DNA from: Prosapia bicincta
Taxonomy: Eukaryota; Arthropoda; Insecta; Hemiptera; Cercopidae
DNA: 64,000 bases
Reading direction: 5' to 3'
Assembly: GCA_036971475.1 (NCBI GenBank)
Contig: JBAIZL010000001.1
Coordinates: 207,311,341-207,375,340, forward strand
The notes under the pieces are model-generated. The model saw only the letters and a list, made by a program, of their open reading frames with translations. It was not told the DNA's origin and did not search any database. Shown piece by piece: positions 38,812 to 49,470 of the stretch. Numbering within the stretch: position 1 is the first letter of the stretch; each line of letters starts with the position of its first letter. Made by a program: the position numbers and the translations under genes.

Positions 38812-39334
38812 TGTTATTTTCTCACAGAAGAAATAAAACATGATTGAATTTGGAATGCGAGTGGATTAAATATTTGTTTGGGCAAAAATACAAAACATAG
38901 AATGTAAAGTACCAGACAAATCTTGCTCATAATCTTGAACGATATTAATCCACGTTTTTCCACAGTACGAGCTTGTAATTGAGAGAAATGATAATTAAAG
39001 AATCAAAACAAAAATTAACAAAAATGATTAACAAAAATTTGTTTAAGGGGAAACTGGTTCTGAATTGTAAATCTATAGCTTTTTTCAAAAAAGGGTAATT
39101 CTGTTTTTGTAACAGTAATGATTTTTAATAGCAAACATAAATACTAAGTATCTTCAAAGGTTACCTTATTTAAAAATAAATGTATTAGAATTGTTCAATT
39201 TTAAATAAATTTGGTTTGTTTATAGACTATAGGTGGTATTACATAAATAGAAATTATATATATATATATATATAACTCAAATGGATGAAATATTTATTAT
39301 ATTTATTCAGTGATGATCATTTATTACAACGTTC
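38812..39334. other. AT-rich spacer
   Basis: Short (AT)n near 39257-39273. Nothing else supported. Confidence 0.5.
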
Positions 39335-39545
39335 AGTATATAGCATAATACATAAATAAATTACAACACGTAATGGCCTCTTACACTTATGTGAAGGGCT
39401 TGGGGCCAAAACAAAGGACCCATTGTGCGAAATACGGCTTCTCTATTGTGTACAGCAACGCTATAGACATCTTGTGTTGTATTGTCAACACAAGACAATC
39501 TTTATTGTTCACTGTGTAAAGACAAATGTTAAAACTTTATTTACT
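39335..39545 (+). repeat. Dispersed repeat F, copy 1
   Basis: Shares GGGCTTGGGGCCAAAACAAA (about 39397), GACATCTTGTGTTGTATTGT (about 39466) and CACTGTGTAAAGACAAATGT with 49265-49470. No coding frame holds across both copies; class unknown. Confidence 0.7.
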
Positions 39546-40183
39546 GCAGGTGCGACAGCTGCTACGTGAAAAGTCAGTGTTTCGAAAATGTCAGAATTTT
39601 AAATAAAATAAATCTTTATCTAAGTTTGAGGCTTGCAATAAATTCTGTAACTTTTGTCCTATTTTTATAATTGCGAAAAAAATATTTTACCTTTCCTTTG
39701 GTAATTTTTACGTTTCTTATAATTAAAAAAAAATTCTAAATGTATTTTTTTTATCCATAAACGTCAATATTTGTAATAGTTTTATTATTTATAAAATAAT
39801 AACTGAAAAATTAGTTTTATTTCTAGAAGAAGGGGTGGTGTTGTACTAACTGGGAAAACCAGATACCTGCCAAAACATTTCCTTAAAAGTCTGGAATCAG
39901 AACAGTTACATTAAGACATCTGTATATTTCTTAGGGGAATTATATTCATGGGGTATAAGGCATCACAACAGTCAGTCTCTATGTGTAGGTGTCATTTAAG
40001 CAACGGGATTTTCGTTTTGCGTTTTCTCAAGTCTGGAACGTATTTGAAAACGGAAAACAACACTTAAAATGTCAAATCATCTTTAAACTTGTAGTTAATG
40101 ACACGATGTCAATGCAATAAAAAAAATACCATTAATAATTTAATTAATTAATTTGGCTCTCTATTTTGCTACTTAATATTGTG
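39546..40183. other. AT-rich spacer
   Basis: No gene or repeat supported. Confidence 0.5.
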
Positions 40184-40405
40184 TTTCAATTTAAAGATAA
40201 AAAGTTACAAATAAAGAGGAAACTAAATTTTTTGACTGAGCTCTATACATGTCACATGGTTTCTCAGTCTGTAATCTCTACACGCAACTGCTTCAGATTC
40301 TGCTAGTTTCATCTTCTACATTTAACTACTGTTTATTTCTGTCTTACATGTTACAGATAGAATAATAGGCCAGAATTAAGACATGGTAAATAGAAATGTA
40401 TTTGG
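40184..40405 (+). repeat. Dispersed repeat G, plus-strand copy
   Basis: Inverted relative to 44880-45103. Shared words include GATAAAAAGTT, ACATGGTTTCTCAGTCTGTA, ATCTCTACACG, TTTCATCTTCTACATTTAAC and TAGAATAATAGGC. About 220 bp, high identity. Confidence 0.8.
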
Positions 40406-40601
40406 AAGAAGTCATAATTGAACATTTTAGAGGATTTTAACACGTTGACAATTACTTAACATCCATTTCCTGAAAACATAAATCAGGTGTATAGATAGAG
40501 ACAAGGAAGTAAAACCCCAGCATTCTATAATTAAAGATTTTCGCTCAACAACCTGGTGTTGAGTATATATGTGTGTGCGAGTGTTGTTTCTTGTCGTGTG
40601 T

Positions 40602-40950
40602 TATATATCGATAATAACGTAGATTGTAGTTCAGTTACTTACTCCTTCAAACCAGTCACCTTACACAAACCTATTAGGTGAAGGTATATATCGATAATAA
40701 CGTAGATTGTAGTTCAGTCACTTACTCCTTCAAACCAGTCACCTTACACAAACCTATTATGTGAAGGTATATATCGATAATAACGTAGATTGTAGTTCAG
40801 TTACTTACTCCTTCAAACCAGTCACCTTACACAAACCTATTAGGTGAAGGTATATATCGATAATAACGTAGATTGTAATTCAGTTACTTACTCCTTCAAA
40901 CCAGTCACCTTACACAAACCTATTAGGTGAAGGTATATATCAATAATACT
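40602..40950. repeat. 83-bp tandem repeat, four full copies plus a partial
   Basis: TATATATCGATAATAACG recurs at 40602, 40685, 40768 and 40851, exactly 83 bp apart, and again mutated at 40934. Each full unit contains TATCGATA and the words TTACTCCTTCAAACCAGTCA and CACAAACCTATTA. Copies differ at very few bases, so the array is young. Confidence 0.95.
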
Positions 40951-40969
40951 TACGGGATCGAAAACCCTA

Positions 40970-41600
40970 GAAAAGAGCTAGTGAATCGCACCGTTACATT
41001 TTTTCAGCCACCTTTTTCCCGCACTTAGCACATAATTTTGGAATTTTGTCTTTTAAAAGCGGAACGGTTTACCAGTCCGTCCTTTGTTCGGACTTATCCT
41101 TTGCTCGCCCTTTACCCAACAAATTTGTTAAAATATGACGTCATATGGTCCGATTCCTCCTCTAAATCGCGTGATCAAAGCTTCCAGTCGTTGGTTGCTT
41201 CCCCATTGTAGTACAGAATTTTATCTTTTTAAATTTGGTACTAACTAAAATCAACCTTTTTATATTACCTTTTTTAAATTTTTGATTTAGGTGATTTTCA
41301 TATTCTTGATGTTCTTCATAATTTTCTTTTCTGTAAATTTCCAATGTAGATTAACCTTCTAAATGAATTTTGTCTTTTATTTTATTTTTCCTTCGTTAGT
41401 TTCTGTCTTTCTAATCAATGAAAAATCTCCCTCTTTTACAAATCGCTTAACTTTATAAATTTTCTTTGAAGTACTTGCTTATGGTACTGTACTTACATTT
41501 ATTGCTTCTTATCGAAGATTAAAATTTCATATTTTAAAACTTCAAAACTCCAATGTAACTCAAAAATTCTCAATTAAAGCCCATTACCACACACACCCAT
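40970..41600 (+). repeat. Dispersed repeat E, copy 2
   Basis: Counterpart of 37020-37650: ATCGCACCGTTACATTTTTTC, CAGCCACCTTTTTCCCGCAC, TTCTTGATGTTCTTCAT, CTTATGGTACTGTAC. It contains a 14-bp perfect palindrome ATATGACGTCATAT at 41133-41146. Confidence 0.7.
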
Positions 41601-41639
41601 ACATATAGGACTTATTAAACGCGCTACACGTCACGTCGA

Positions 41640-42000
41640 GTGCAGGGTGTCTATTGAGAAGGGAGTGTGCACGGAAGGAAGTGGAAAAGTTTTGAAATAA
41701 AGTATTATCAGTGATAGGAGTTTTCGCATAATATTTCTGAATATCTTAGGTTTTATTATAGTTTGGAAGATTCTATTATCGGACTGTACAGCCCAGATGC
41801 TATTATAGACGAGAACATCAGCGCCTCCAACCCTTGCACTGTTTTTAATAACTGACCTCAAAAACTATTGCAGTAACATAATGTTGTTTATTTTACAGCG
41901 ATTGTTCAGTCGATAACATCCCTAGAGGTCTATCGTTGTCGCATTGAAACAGAATGGAGTTATTCTACCTGGATTTAATTCAGTTTATATAAAAAAAAAT
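41640..42000 (+). repeat. Dispersed repeat R1, copy d
   Basis: Shares with copy a the order: purine-rich head, 'aggttttattatagtttgga', AGCGCCTCCAACCCTTGCAC (about 41820), CCCTAGAGGTCTATCGTTGT (about 41921), GAATGGAGTTATTC and TTTAATTCAGTTTA. Confidence 0.65.
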
Positions 42001-44879
42001 AATTCACGAAGCCTTGAGACTTTCAGTTGCATTTTTCATAAGTTAAAGAGTTAGAACTATTTTAAGAAGTTAGATTAAAAAAGTTAGAATAAAGTATATT
42101 TTCTTAACAAACCTATTTATATCTGTTATTCTTGTCAACTCGTTTCACGTATCGCCCCTCTTATTTTTCCTATGAGGAAATGAGTAAAAACTATTTAACT
42201 TTAATATATTCCTCAAGGGTTTTTACCAGACGATTATTTTATTCCCTTCTTCTTATTACAAGAACTAAGATCAATCAGTGACTATCGATACCCACCTGTT
42301 CTGGAACTCTTTTAATGCTCGTTTCCAACGAGTAAAAAAACCAGTATCCAATTTTTCAATTTATATATTTCCTATATTATATTATATTTCTTTTTTTAAT
42401 GAATACAACAATAATATTTAGAAGAAAAACATGTAAATAAATTACGTATACACAAAAAGCATTTAGAGAAAGGTATTAATAATGTTTTAAAGTTAGCTAT
42501 AGAAAAATAGAGATAAATTTAAATTTTTTCAACTTTCCAATACGGATTTATATTTGAATCTTACTGAAAATATTAAATTTTTACGTAATAAAAATATCTT
42601 TTAAATTCCAGTTAAACATTAGAAGACATCTAGCTATACAATAATCGACTTCAAGTACAATATACGTAGTTACTTTTTAAGTATTTTAAATTTCTTTAAT
42701 TTAATTTTGTTCACATAATAAACGAAAATATTTTGTATTTTATACTGAATAATTTACAGTCTTTATTGTAGGAAAATCAACATTTAGGTATATAGTTTTG
42801 CTTTGATTGCTATTTTCAACTTCAGACATCTCTTCTGTTTCTCTGAGATCAATTTCCTTTACGACATGCAAAATTAACATATGTGAATTTATATCACAGG
42901 CAACCTACTTTCAACGTTAAACGTTTCACTAGACACTTTGAAAAGAGACTTTGAGAAATAAACCTTTTAAATATCGTTTGAGGGCTGCATTATATTAGTT
43001 TAGAATAATCAAACAGTCCAGGGGTCCAGTTAAAAACTAGATGTCTTATGTTTAATATAAAATTACATCCAATCTAATATGGTACACTTATTTCAGAGAT
43101 TAAATTGTATAAGAATAACCAATATTTAATTTTCAATATTGCATACTAGCAATTGTTTTATGACAGCATAATTTTAGGAATATAATTCAAAGTTGAATAG
43201 AATTACGCAAGGTATTAGAAATAGCGTTGCACAGATGCATCGAATTATTCAACAGCAGATCAAATAGGGATTCTAATTACTTATCTCTCTCTGTGTAGTT
43301 TAACTGAAGCAAATGGAATGAAACTACAAATACAAATGGTTTGATCCGACTCTGGCATTCATCATACACGTATACACAGACGTATACACATGGTATACGA
43401 GAAAGAATACGTGCTTGTGATACACGTGGGAAAAGCAGTAAGTACATTAATTTACTGTTGAGCAATCTTATCATTAGGAAAATTACAATAATGGGTTACA
43501 GGAAATCGCGCTCCTTAGGGAAAAGGAAGTGAATGTAATAGGTGAGTTAGCTGCTATTTCCAATTGTTTTCTATCAGAACTTCGAACAATATACGTAATT
43601 AAATTTATAATGACAAATGTTTGAGGTGTTGTAATGGGAATAGTTATTTTAAACTCATTGAAATTAAAACCCCATCAGTATTTTTAATGAGTTACTAGCC
43701 CTTTAATTTTTCAAACTATATGTACTTATTACTGAGTAATATAAACCATTCTAATATATATCAGTCTTAAGCATTGCTTCCGTATATTTTTGAAATCATT
43801 AGATGCTGCTGAAGGTGCAGAGGTAAAGAATATATTTTATTTAGCTAGAAAAGTCCTTTTGAATTTAAATAAAAATGGATTCAGACATATATGGATCTCA
43901 ATAAATTACTCCTATAGGTATGCATTAGCATTCCTTGTTTCACCATTTTTATTCAATAACTTAGCAATTTTTATATGAATATGTTGAATAACGAAAGAGA
44001 GTTCAGAGTTTTGTTTAGCTATTCCACAAACAATGAACCTCCGAACAACACTTGCGGCAAGCTGTTGTATCTAAGTAATTGTAACTGATTGGATGGAAAC
44101 GGTTGGGCAGTTTCTCTTTGCAGCAAAGGAAAATCACGGACACAGAACGTTTAAATATTTCCACTTACTCACAGGACATTATTATGGATAAACGATTGTC
44201 TACTGCTGCAGTTTAATTAAGCTATTTGGTTGACCTAGTGGTATTTAAAGGATATCTTGTGCGGCTTATGGATTTGGTTTGATAATTGAATTTCTATAAA
44301 TGTAACTCAATAAAGTAGTCACGTTATTGTTCATATGTAATCAGAGTGTGACGATATTAATTATGCATTGGATGTACAAATTAATTAACTAAAATTATAC
44401 ACAGATTCAATAATTTATAAACTCAAATGGGTTTCGACGACAATGCACACACAATCGATGAGTTAAAAATACTATTTTTTGTAATTTAGATTTTGAAGTA
44501 ATCATACTTGTAATTATGATTACGTTGTCATAGAAACGCATTTATATCCACCAATTATTACTTGAGATCAGTATGTTTTTTATTTCACGTAATAGTTTTG
44601 TGTAACGAGACTAGTTTGAAGAACGAAATAAGTGACTTAAACTCTACGTCATTATAGATATATGACACACGACAACAAACAACACTCGCGCGCGCGCGCG
44701 CACACACACACACTCACTCACATTCACAGGGAGAGAAGTTTAGCAAAAATCTTTAATGATAGAATGACGGGATTTTACTCTGTACTGTCTCTACATATAA
44801 ACCTGCTTTATTTTTCAGGAAATGATTGTTATGTATTTGTTATCGTGTTCATGTCATCTAAAATTTTAGTTCTGACGTC
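42001..44879. other. AT-rich stretch without recognisable gene
   Basis: Open frames near 43277-43532 and 43790-43978 have no signature. Block 43985-44260 is low in repeats and shares GCTATTCCACAAACAATGAAC with 31.2 kb. An alternating (GC)n-(CA)n patch lies at about 44686-44715. Confidence 0.45.
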
Positions 44880-45103
44880 TTTCAAATACATTTCTATTTA
44901 GCTTCCCTTAAGACTTGCCTATTATTCTATCTTTAACATGTAAGTCAGATATAAACAGCAGTTAAATGTAGAAGATGAAATTAGCAGAATCTTAAGCAGT
45001 TACGTGTAGAGATTACAGACTGAGAAACCATGTGAAAAGTATAGAGATAAGTCCAAAAATATAATTTCCTGTTTATCTGCAACTTTTTATCTTTAAATAG
45101 AAC
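44880..45103 (-). repeat. Dispersed repeat G, minus-strand copy
   Basis: Reverse complement of 40184-40405, 4.5 kb away. Perfect shared segments include ACATGGTTTCTCAGTCTGTA. Confidence 0.8.
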
Positions 45104-46140
45104 TTCCCATAATGGTTTTATCAGGAATATCGTAATTCTACAGATGAAGTAGGCAATAATTTTCAGAACCTAATACGAAGCGGGATGTTGGTTTAGTCGT
45201 GATATCACCATATCCAATAGAAATTTACTACCTTGAAAAGTACAGTGCCGAAATGTATAGATGCTAGGTATAATACAAATAATATTAAAGCCAATTCCTA
45301 CTTGGTTTCACAATGAAATATTTTGTTTTATTTCCTTTGTATCACGTAATTACCAGTACCATAAGCTCGTATTGCATATGACAGAATCACAATAGTAAGT
45401 GGCAAAATAGAAAGCAAAGTTATTTATTAAAATTATTAATAAATTTATTTTTTTTTGCATTAACATCGTGTCGTTAACTATAAGATTAAAATAATGTATT
45501 AGACCTGTAGTTGAATAGAAAGTATTGGATTGAAAATTGTACAAGATAAATAAACACATGCGTATATAGGGAGATTGTGATCTAATAGTAGGAACTGAAT
45601 AAAATTATTCCTACTGGTGACGTATTTATCAAAAAAAAGGTATAACCCAATCAAAAACAACTTCAAATCTTAACCAGCCACTTTTGAAATGGGGTATTCA
45701 ACAGTACATGAAAGTTTTTGTTTTGCAATTGAATGTGGAATGTTTTATGTTTTGGCATATGGTGTTCTGGAAGGGGTTCTATATATTGTAATGTACCAGC
45801 CAAAAGGAAATCATGGCATGGGCTAGGAACTCTGGCAAGACTCTTGATAGATTTTGTTAGAGCTGTAATGTATGTTTAGTGAACTTGTAATAATTTGTGT
45901 AGTTTGTGTTCTGTGTTCTACAACGCAAACATGTTTTGTAAGTCAGAATATACATACTCTATCATTACAGTTATTTGTGTTGCATTTCTTAGTAACTTAC
46001 CTGCTTCAACCCTTCTCACTCACAAACAGAACAAAATCTAAATCCGCTTCCGCTTCTTGGTCGTGACCAAATGGTGGCAGCGCTGGTGCGATTCTGTAGC
46101 AAAGATTATAGAATTCTGTTCTGAATTTTGGTTGAGAGAG
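45104..46140. other. Gene-free stretch next to the hAT relic
   Basis: A possible LTR end is discussed under rejected items (TGGTGGCAGCG at 46069). Otherwise nothing supported. Confidence 0.4.
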
Positions 46141-46571
46141 TTGAGGTTGGTAATAAAGTGTGGCAAAGGAAAACTATTAATTCTGCTATCCATTGCAGGA
46201 GCGTCATTCGTAGTTGTGCTGCTAAGTATATTCCAGTCGCGTTCATATTCTTATATCAAATGTTCATTTGCAGAGTAAATAACATTTGCTGTTGTAGTAC
46301 CGGTCAATTGAACACACTTTAATATTTCTTCAGTTATTCCACAGCTACTGTTATTACCTCGTAGAAATCAGCAGGTTGAGCTCTATTAACAGTATCAGTG
46401 CTCTCGTCAACAGCCAGTGAAAAGTTTGAAACTTCCTTAATTCTCTTCTTCAGTCGAAGAGCTAGGTTTTGAGATAAATCATTTATTCTTGAAGAAACAG
46501 CGTTTCTTGACAGCGACATATTTTGAATTATAGACTTTTGAAATGTAAATGCAACATCGGCAACTTTCAAC

Positions 46572-46584
46572 ATACAGTCTTTAA
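46572..46584. repeat. Target site duplication, left copy
   Basis: ATACAGTCTTTAA, repeated exactly at 46893-46905 on the other side of the insert. Confidence 0.85.
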
Positions 46585-46892
46585 AAACAAATAAAAACAT
46601 ACACAAAACTCATAAATTATTCATTTATATACTCATACGCGTTTCAATGACCAAGTCATCATCATCAGTGAGTGCTACTACTACTACAAACTCTAACTTA
46701 CAACTAGGTTGAAAGTAAGGTTACACCTCCGTATTTATACAATAGGCGTTGCCACGCCCACTAGATGATGATGACTTGGTATGTCAAGTAAATGAGTATA
46801 AGTAAATAAATGAATAATTTGTGAGTTTTGTGTAGGTTTTTATTTGTTTTTAACATAACCTCACAAGCTAAGCTCAAAGAATATTTGTTTAA
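46585..46892. mobile_element. PLE-type palindromic insertion in the hAT relic
   Basis: A 308-bp insert flanked by the 13-bp direct repeat ATACAGTCTTTAA (46572-46584 and 46893-46905). The left arm (minus strand, 46585 to about 46690) and right arm (plus strand, about 46763-46860) are inverted copies sharing GAGTTTTGTGTA and TTTTTATTTGTTTTTAA at their outer ends. The left arm keeps a full hammerhead-like motif; the right arm has a decayed one starting AGATGATGATGACTTGGT. The hAT reading frame is continuous if the insert and one repeat are ignored. Confidence 0.85.
46631..46673 (-). ncRNA. Hammerhead-like motif, family 3, all elements intact
   Basis: Minus strand: stem I ACUCA (46669-46673), core CUGAUGA (46662-46668), extra U (46661), stem II GAUGAC-UUG-GUCAUU (46646-46660, closing G-U), GAA (46643-46645), self-complementary stem III ACGCGU (46637-46642), cleavage-site A (46636), stem I partner UGAGU (46631-46635). 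Stem I is perfect over 5 bp. Confidence 0.8.
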
Positions 46893-46905
46893 ATACAGTC
46901 TTTAA
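46893..46905. repeat. Target site duplication, right copy
   Basis: Exact copy of 46572-46584. Upstream sequence continues the hAT frame. Confidence 0.85.
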
Positions 46906-46960
46906 TAAAATCATGTACAACGAAATACAGTAAAGTATTAATAAAAAAAGGTTTTATTAA

Positions 46961-49264
46961 AAATAATTCAGAGAAACATTAAAAAACTACACAAATTTGC
47001 TATAATCGATTAAAGTACTCAAGCAATAACTTTATTACAAACATTTATGCTAGAGTAGGTATACATTCAATACATACTTTATGATAATGTAGGTATGACT
47101 AGGTATACATGTTAAATACCAGATAAAATGAAATGTCCTGGTAAAAGACGACGTCTTTTATTTAAATATATGTTTGTCTAAAAGTATTTGAATAAAAATT
47201 GTTTTTGTATAGTTCTTCTGGTCGTAATCCTTAGTAAAATGTGTTAGAGCCTAACTGAAGAGCCTGACTGCCAGGGTCACTCTTCACTAAATATTTTATA
47301 ATGGTTTTGGGCTTGTAATGTATACCAAAATATATGATGCAAATGTATGATTTCGTATCCCTTAGCACTACTTTCCCCTCCCCCAGATATTTCTCGTGGT
47401 TAGCTCGTTACAAATATTCTTCGTAAGATACGCGATTCGTAAATGAAAAGGGAACAAATAATATAAGAAATTTCAGATTTCGTTTTTACCTAGGTTAATT
47501 TACGTCTATTTGATTACTAATAAAGATTTGTTTAGAGCTATATTCTTCATACAAGAATAATGACATTTTTGTTTTTCAATTATATTGGCAATTCTGAAAT
47601 ATCGTTAATAAAATCCCGTCTACTAATATAACAGAAATCAGAAACTCTTTTCTTCCTCACGTGAAATATACTTTAACCCTTTGAAAGATATGCATTACCT
47701 ATGTCACGATAAAATTTCTATTTATGTTTTATAATTAAAAAAAAAAAATTTAAAGTTCAATATATACGGCATTATAAAACGTAATGTATTTAATCTATGT
47801 GAAATTTATAATTTTATTCTAATATTTACCCGTTCATATTATTGTTTTGTCTCTGGGAGTGCTCAAATACTATGTAAAAGTTTTTATTATCAGATAATAT
47901 GATAACTAGAGCTTAACCAATCGTATTAGTAGAAGTAGAGTCGCCTCAGGCAATAGTTACTTGATTTAACCGTAACAGCGTTAATCAAGGGGTAAGCTGA
48001 GTTCCCAACGCAATAATTGTGTCAATAATCGATTATCCCCATTTATCGTTTAGTTACTATCAATAAGCACCACATTGCATGCTTATAACGAGTATCAGCG
48101 TTCAAAGATTGTAGGAAATTCAGTGGCATATAACATAAGGAGATTAAATTTGATATAAATTGATGAACAAGTGCTTAATCCATTTAAAATGAACAGATTC
48201 GTTATGAATAAAAAAAGAACTAATCTCTGATTTTTTTGTTCAAAATTTTCCACCAGATTTCACCGTTTTCAATAGGAAAGGCTGTCGCGTTATTTTTCCT
48301 AGGAGGGTTTCTTTCTTGCCCGATTTCTTCCTCCCGCTCCTAGCATGACACTTATCGTACTGTTTAATTTCACTATCTCCTGATTCTCCTTGAAGAGAGC
48401 TATTCGTCTTGGTGCATAGGCAATTAATCCCGTTTCCTTCACGTTGAGGATACTAACCGCATACGCATACGTTTGACGGAGGCAGATTGCTAGATGTTGG
48501 CTCTTACGAGGGGGAGAGGGATCTGGGTTCCTAGACGCGGGTTTAAAATTAAGTTTTATAAAAAGAAAGTAGCTTTACATACAAAAACACTATACATACA
48601 GTATCTTGTTGTGTCTATAACTATTATTAGCCTTTAATATTATCTCTAAAACACTTGAACCGTAGTAAAACTCAGAAGGTATTCCCTTCATGATAATAAG
48701 TACTCATAGGTTCTAAATTACTTGTAAAATAAACTTAAGATGAGAAATCAAATAGGATTCAAAAACAAAATCAAAATAATCTGTGTCATTTACTACCACC
48801 AAAAATTAAAACCACCAGCGAAATTTATGAATTTATCAAGAAAAAAATAAGCCATTAAGGAAGTGTGTCTATGCTATAAGGCACTCCTAGATAAATAGCT
48901 AACGTAGACATCAGAAACGTGAACATAAAGGTGGAAATTTCTCGAACAGCATTCAAAAAATAGTGGCAAAGTGAATTGGTAAACACATTCAAATAGAATT
49001 GATAGGGGAAGATTGATTGAGAATATTCGATATTTAATTGGTAACCGACTCTACTTTATAATCATACTTTAAAACAATATCTTTAAACTGGATTTTGTGC
49101 AAGTAGAAGGGGTTGAGCTATGCTCACCCTTAACGAATTTAACCGGAAATACTAACAAATATTTACTGTTCCTAACATTAAAATAGCTTAAAAGTATGCC
49201 ATGCATATTATAAGATGCGAATACTCAAAAATATATAAAGTTAATATTTATTACATATATTTAA
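46961..49264. other. Gene-free stretch with one low-repeat block
   Basis: About 47940-48110 and 48230-48560 are more GC-balanced and free of repeats. The first holds 'aataatcgattatcccc' and several TAATC/TAATT words and might be regulatory. No coding frame supported. Confidence 0.4.
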
Positions 49265-49470
49265 CACAACCCCTAAGAAACAAATAAATTACAGATTGCT
49301 CCCTACTGAACTTTGTAAGGGCTTTGGGGTAAAACAAAGGACCCTTTGTGTATATACGTCTTCCCTATTGTCTAAAGCCATACTAGAGACATCTTGTGTT
49401 GTATTGTCAACAGTGAGTAATCTCTGTACACTGTGTAAAGACAAATGTAAAGATTGTAAACAAAACAGAC
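49265..49470 (+). repeat. Dispersed repeat F, copy 2
   Basis: Counterpart of 39335-39545: GGGCTTTGGGGTAAAACAAA (about 49319), GACATCTTGTGTTGTATTGT and CACTGTGTAAAGACAAATGT. The 70-codon frame over it (49296-49508) is not kept in the other copy. Confidence 0.7.

Larger units (their letters stand above)
46141..46960 (-). pseudogene. hAT-superfamily transposase relic (ZBED/GTF2IRD2-like), split by an insertion
   Basis: Minus-strand pieces in order: YFVVHDFIKDC (about 46906-46938), then after an insertion MLKVADVAF, SLSRNAVSSRINDLSQN, LKKRIKEVSNFSLAVDESTD and NRAQ. After a one-base frame change near 46370 come ITEEILKCVQLTGTTTANV, IYSANEHLI, a stop, and YERDWNILSSTTTNDAPAMD. The LAVDESTD and TTTNDAPAMD words are hallmarks of the catalytic core of the hAT lineage that includes ZBED- and GTF2IRD2-type proteins: the first acidic residue lies in DEST, the next in the NDAPAM block. 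The gene has a frameshift, a stop and a 308-bp insertion, and both ends are missing, so it is dead. This family transposes by cut-and-paste in the nucleus. Confidence 0.85.

Noticed and set aside
45787..46090. LTR retrotransposon end with a tRNA-Leu-like primer binding site (TGGTGGCAGCG at 46069)
   Set aside because: The word resembles a primer binding site and the upstream 280 bp begins TGTAATG and ends near GACCA, but no second LTR or internal region follows, and the hAT relic begins within about 70 bp.
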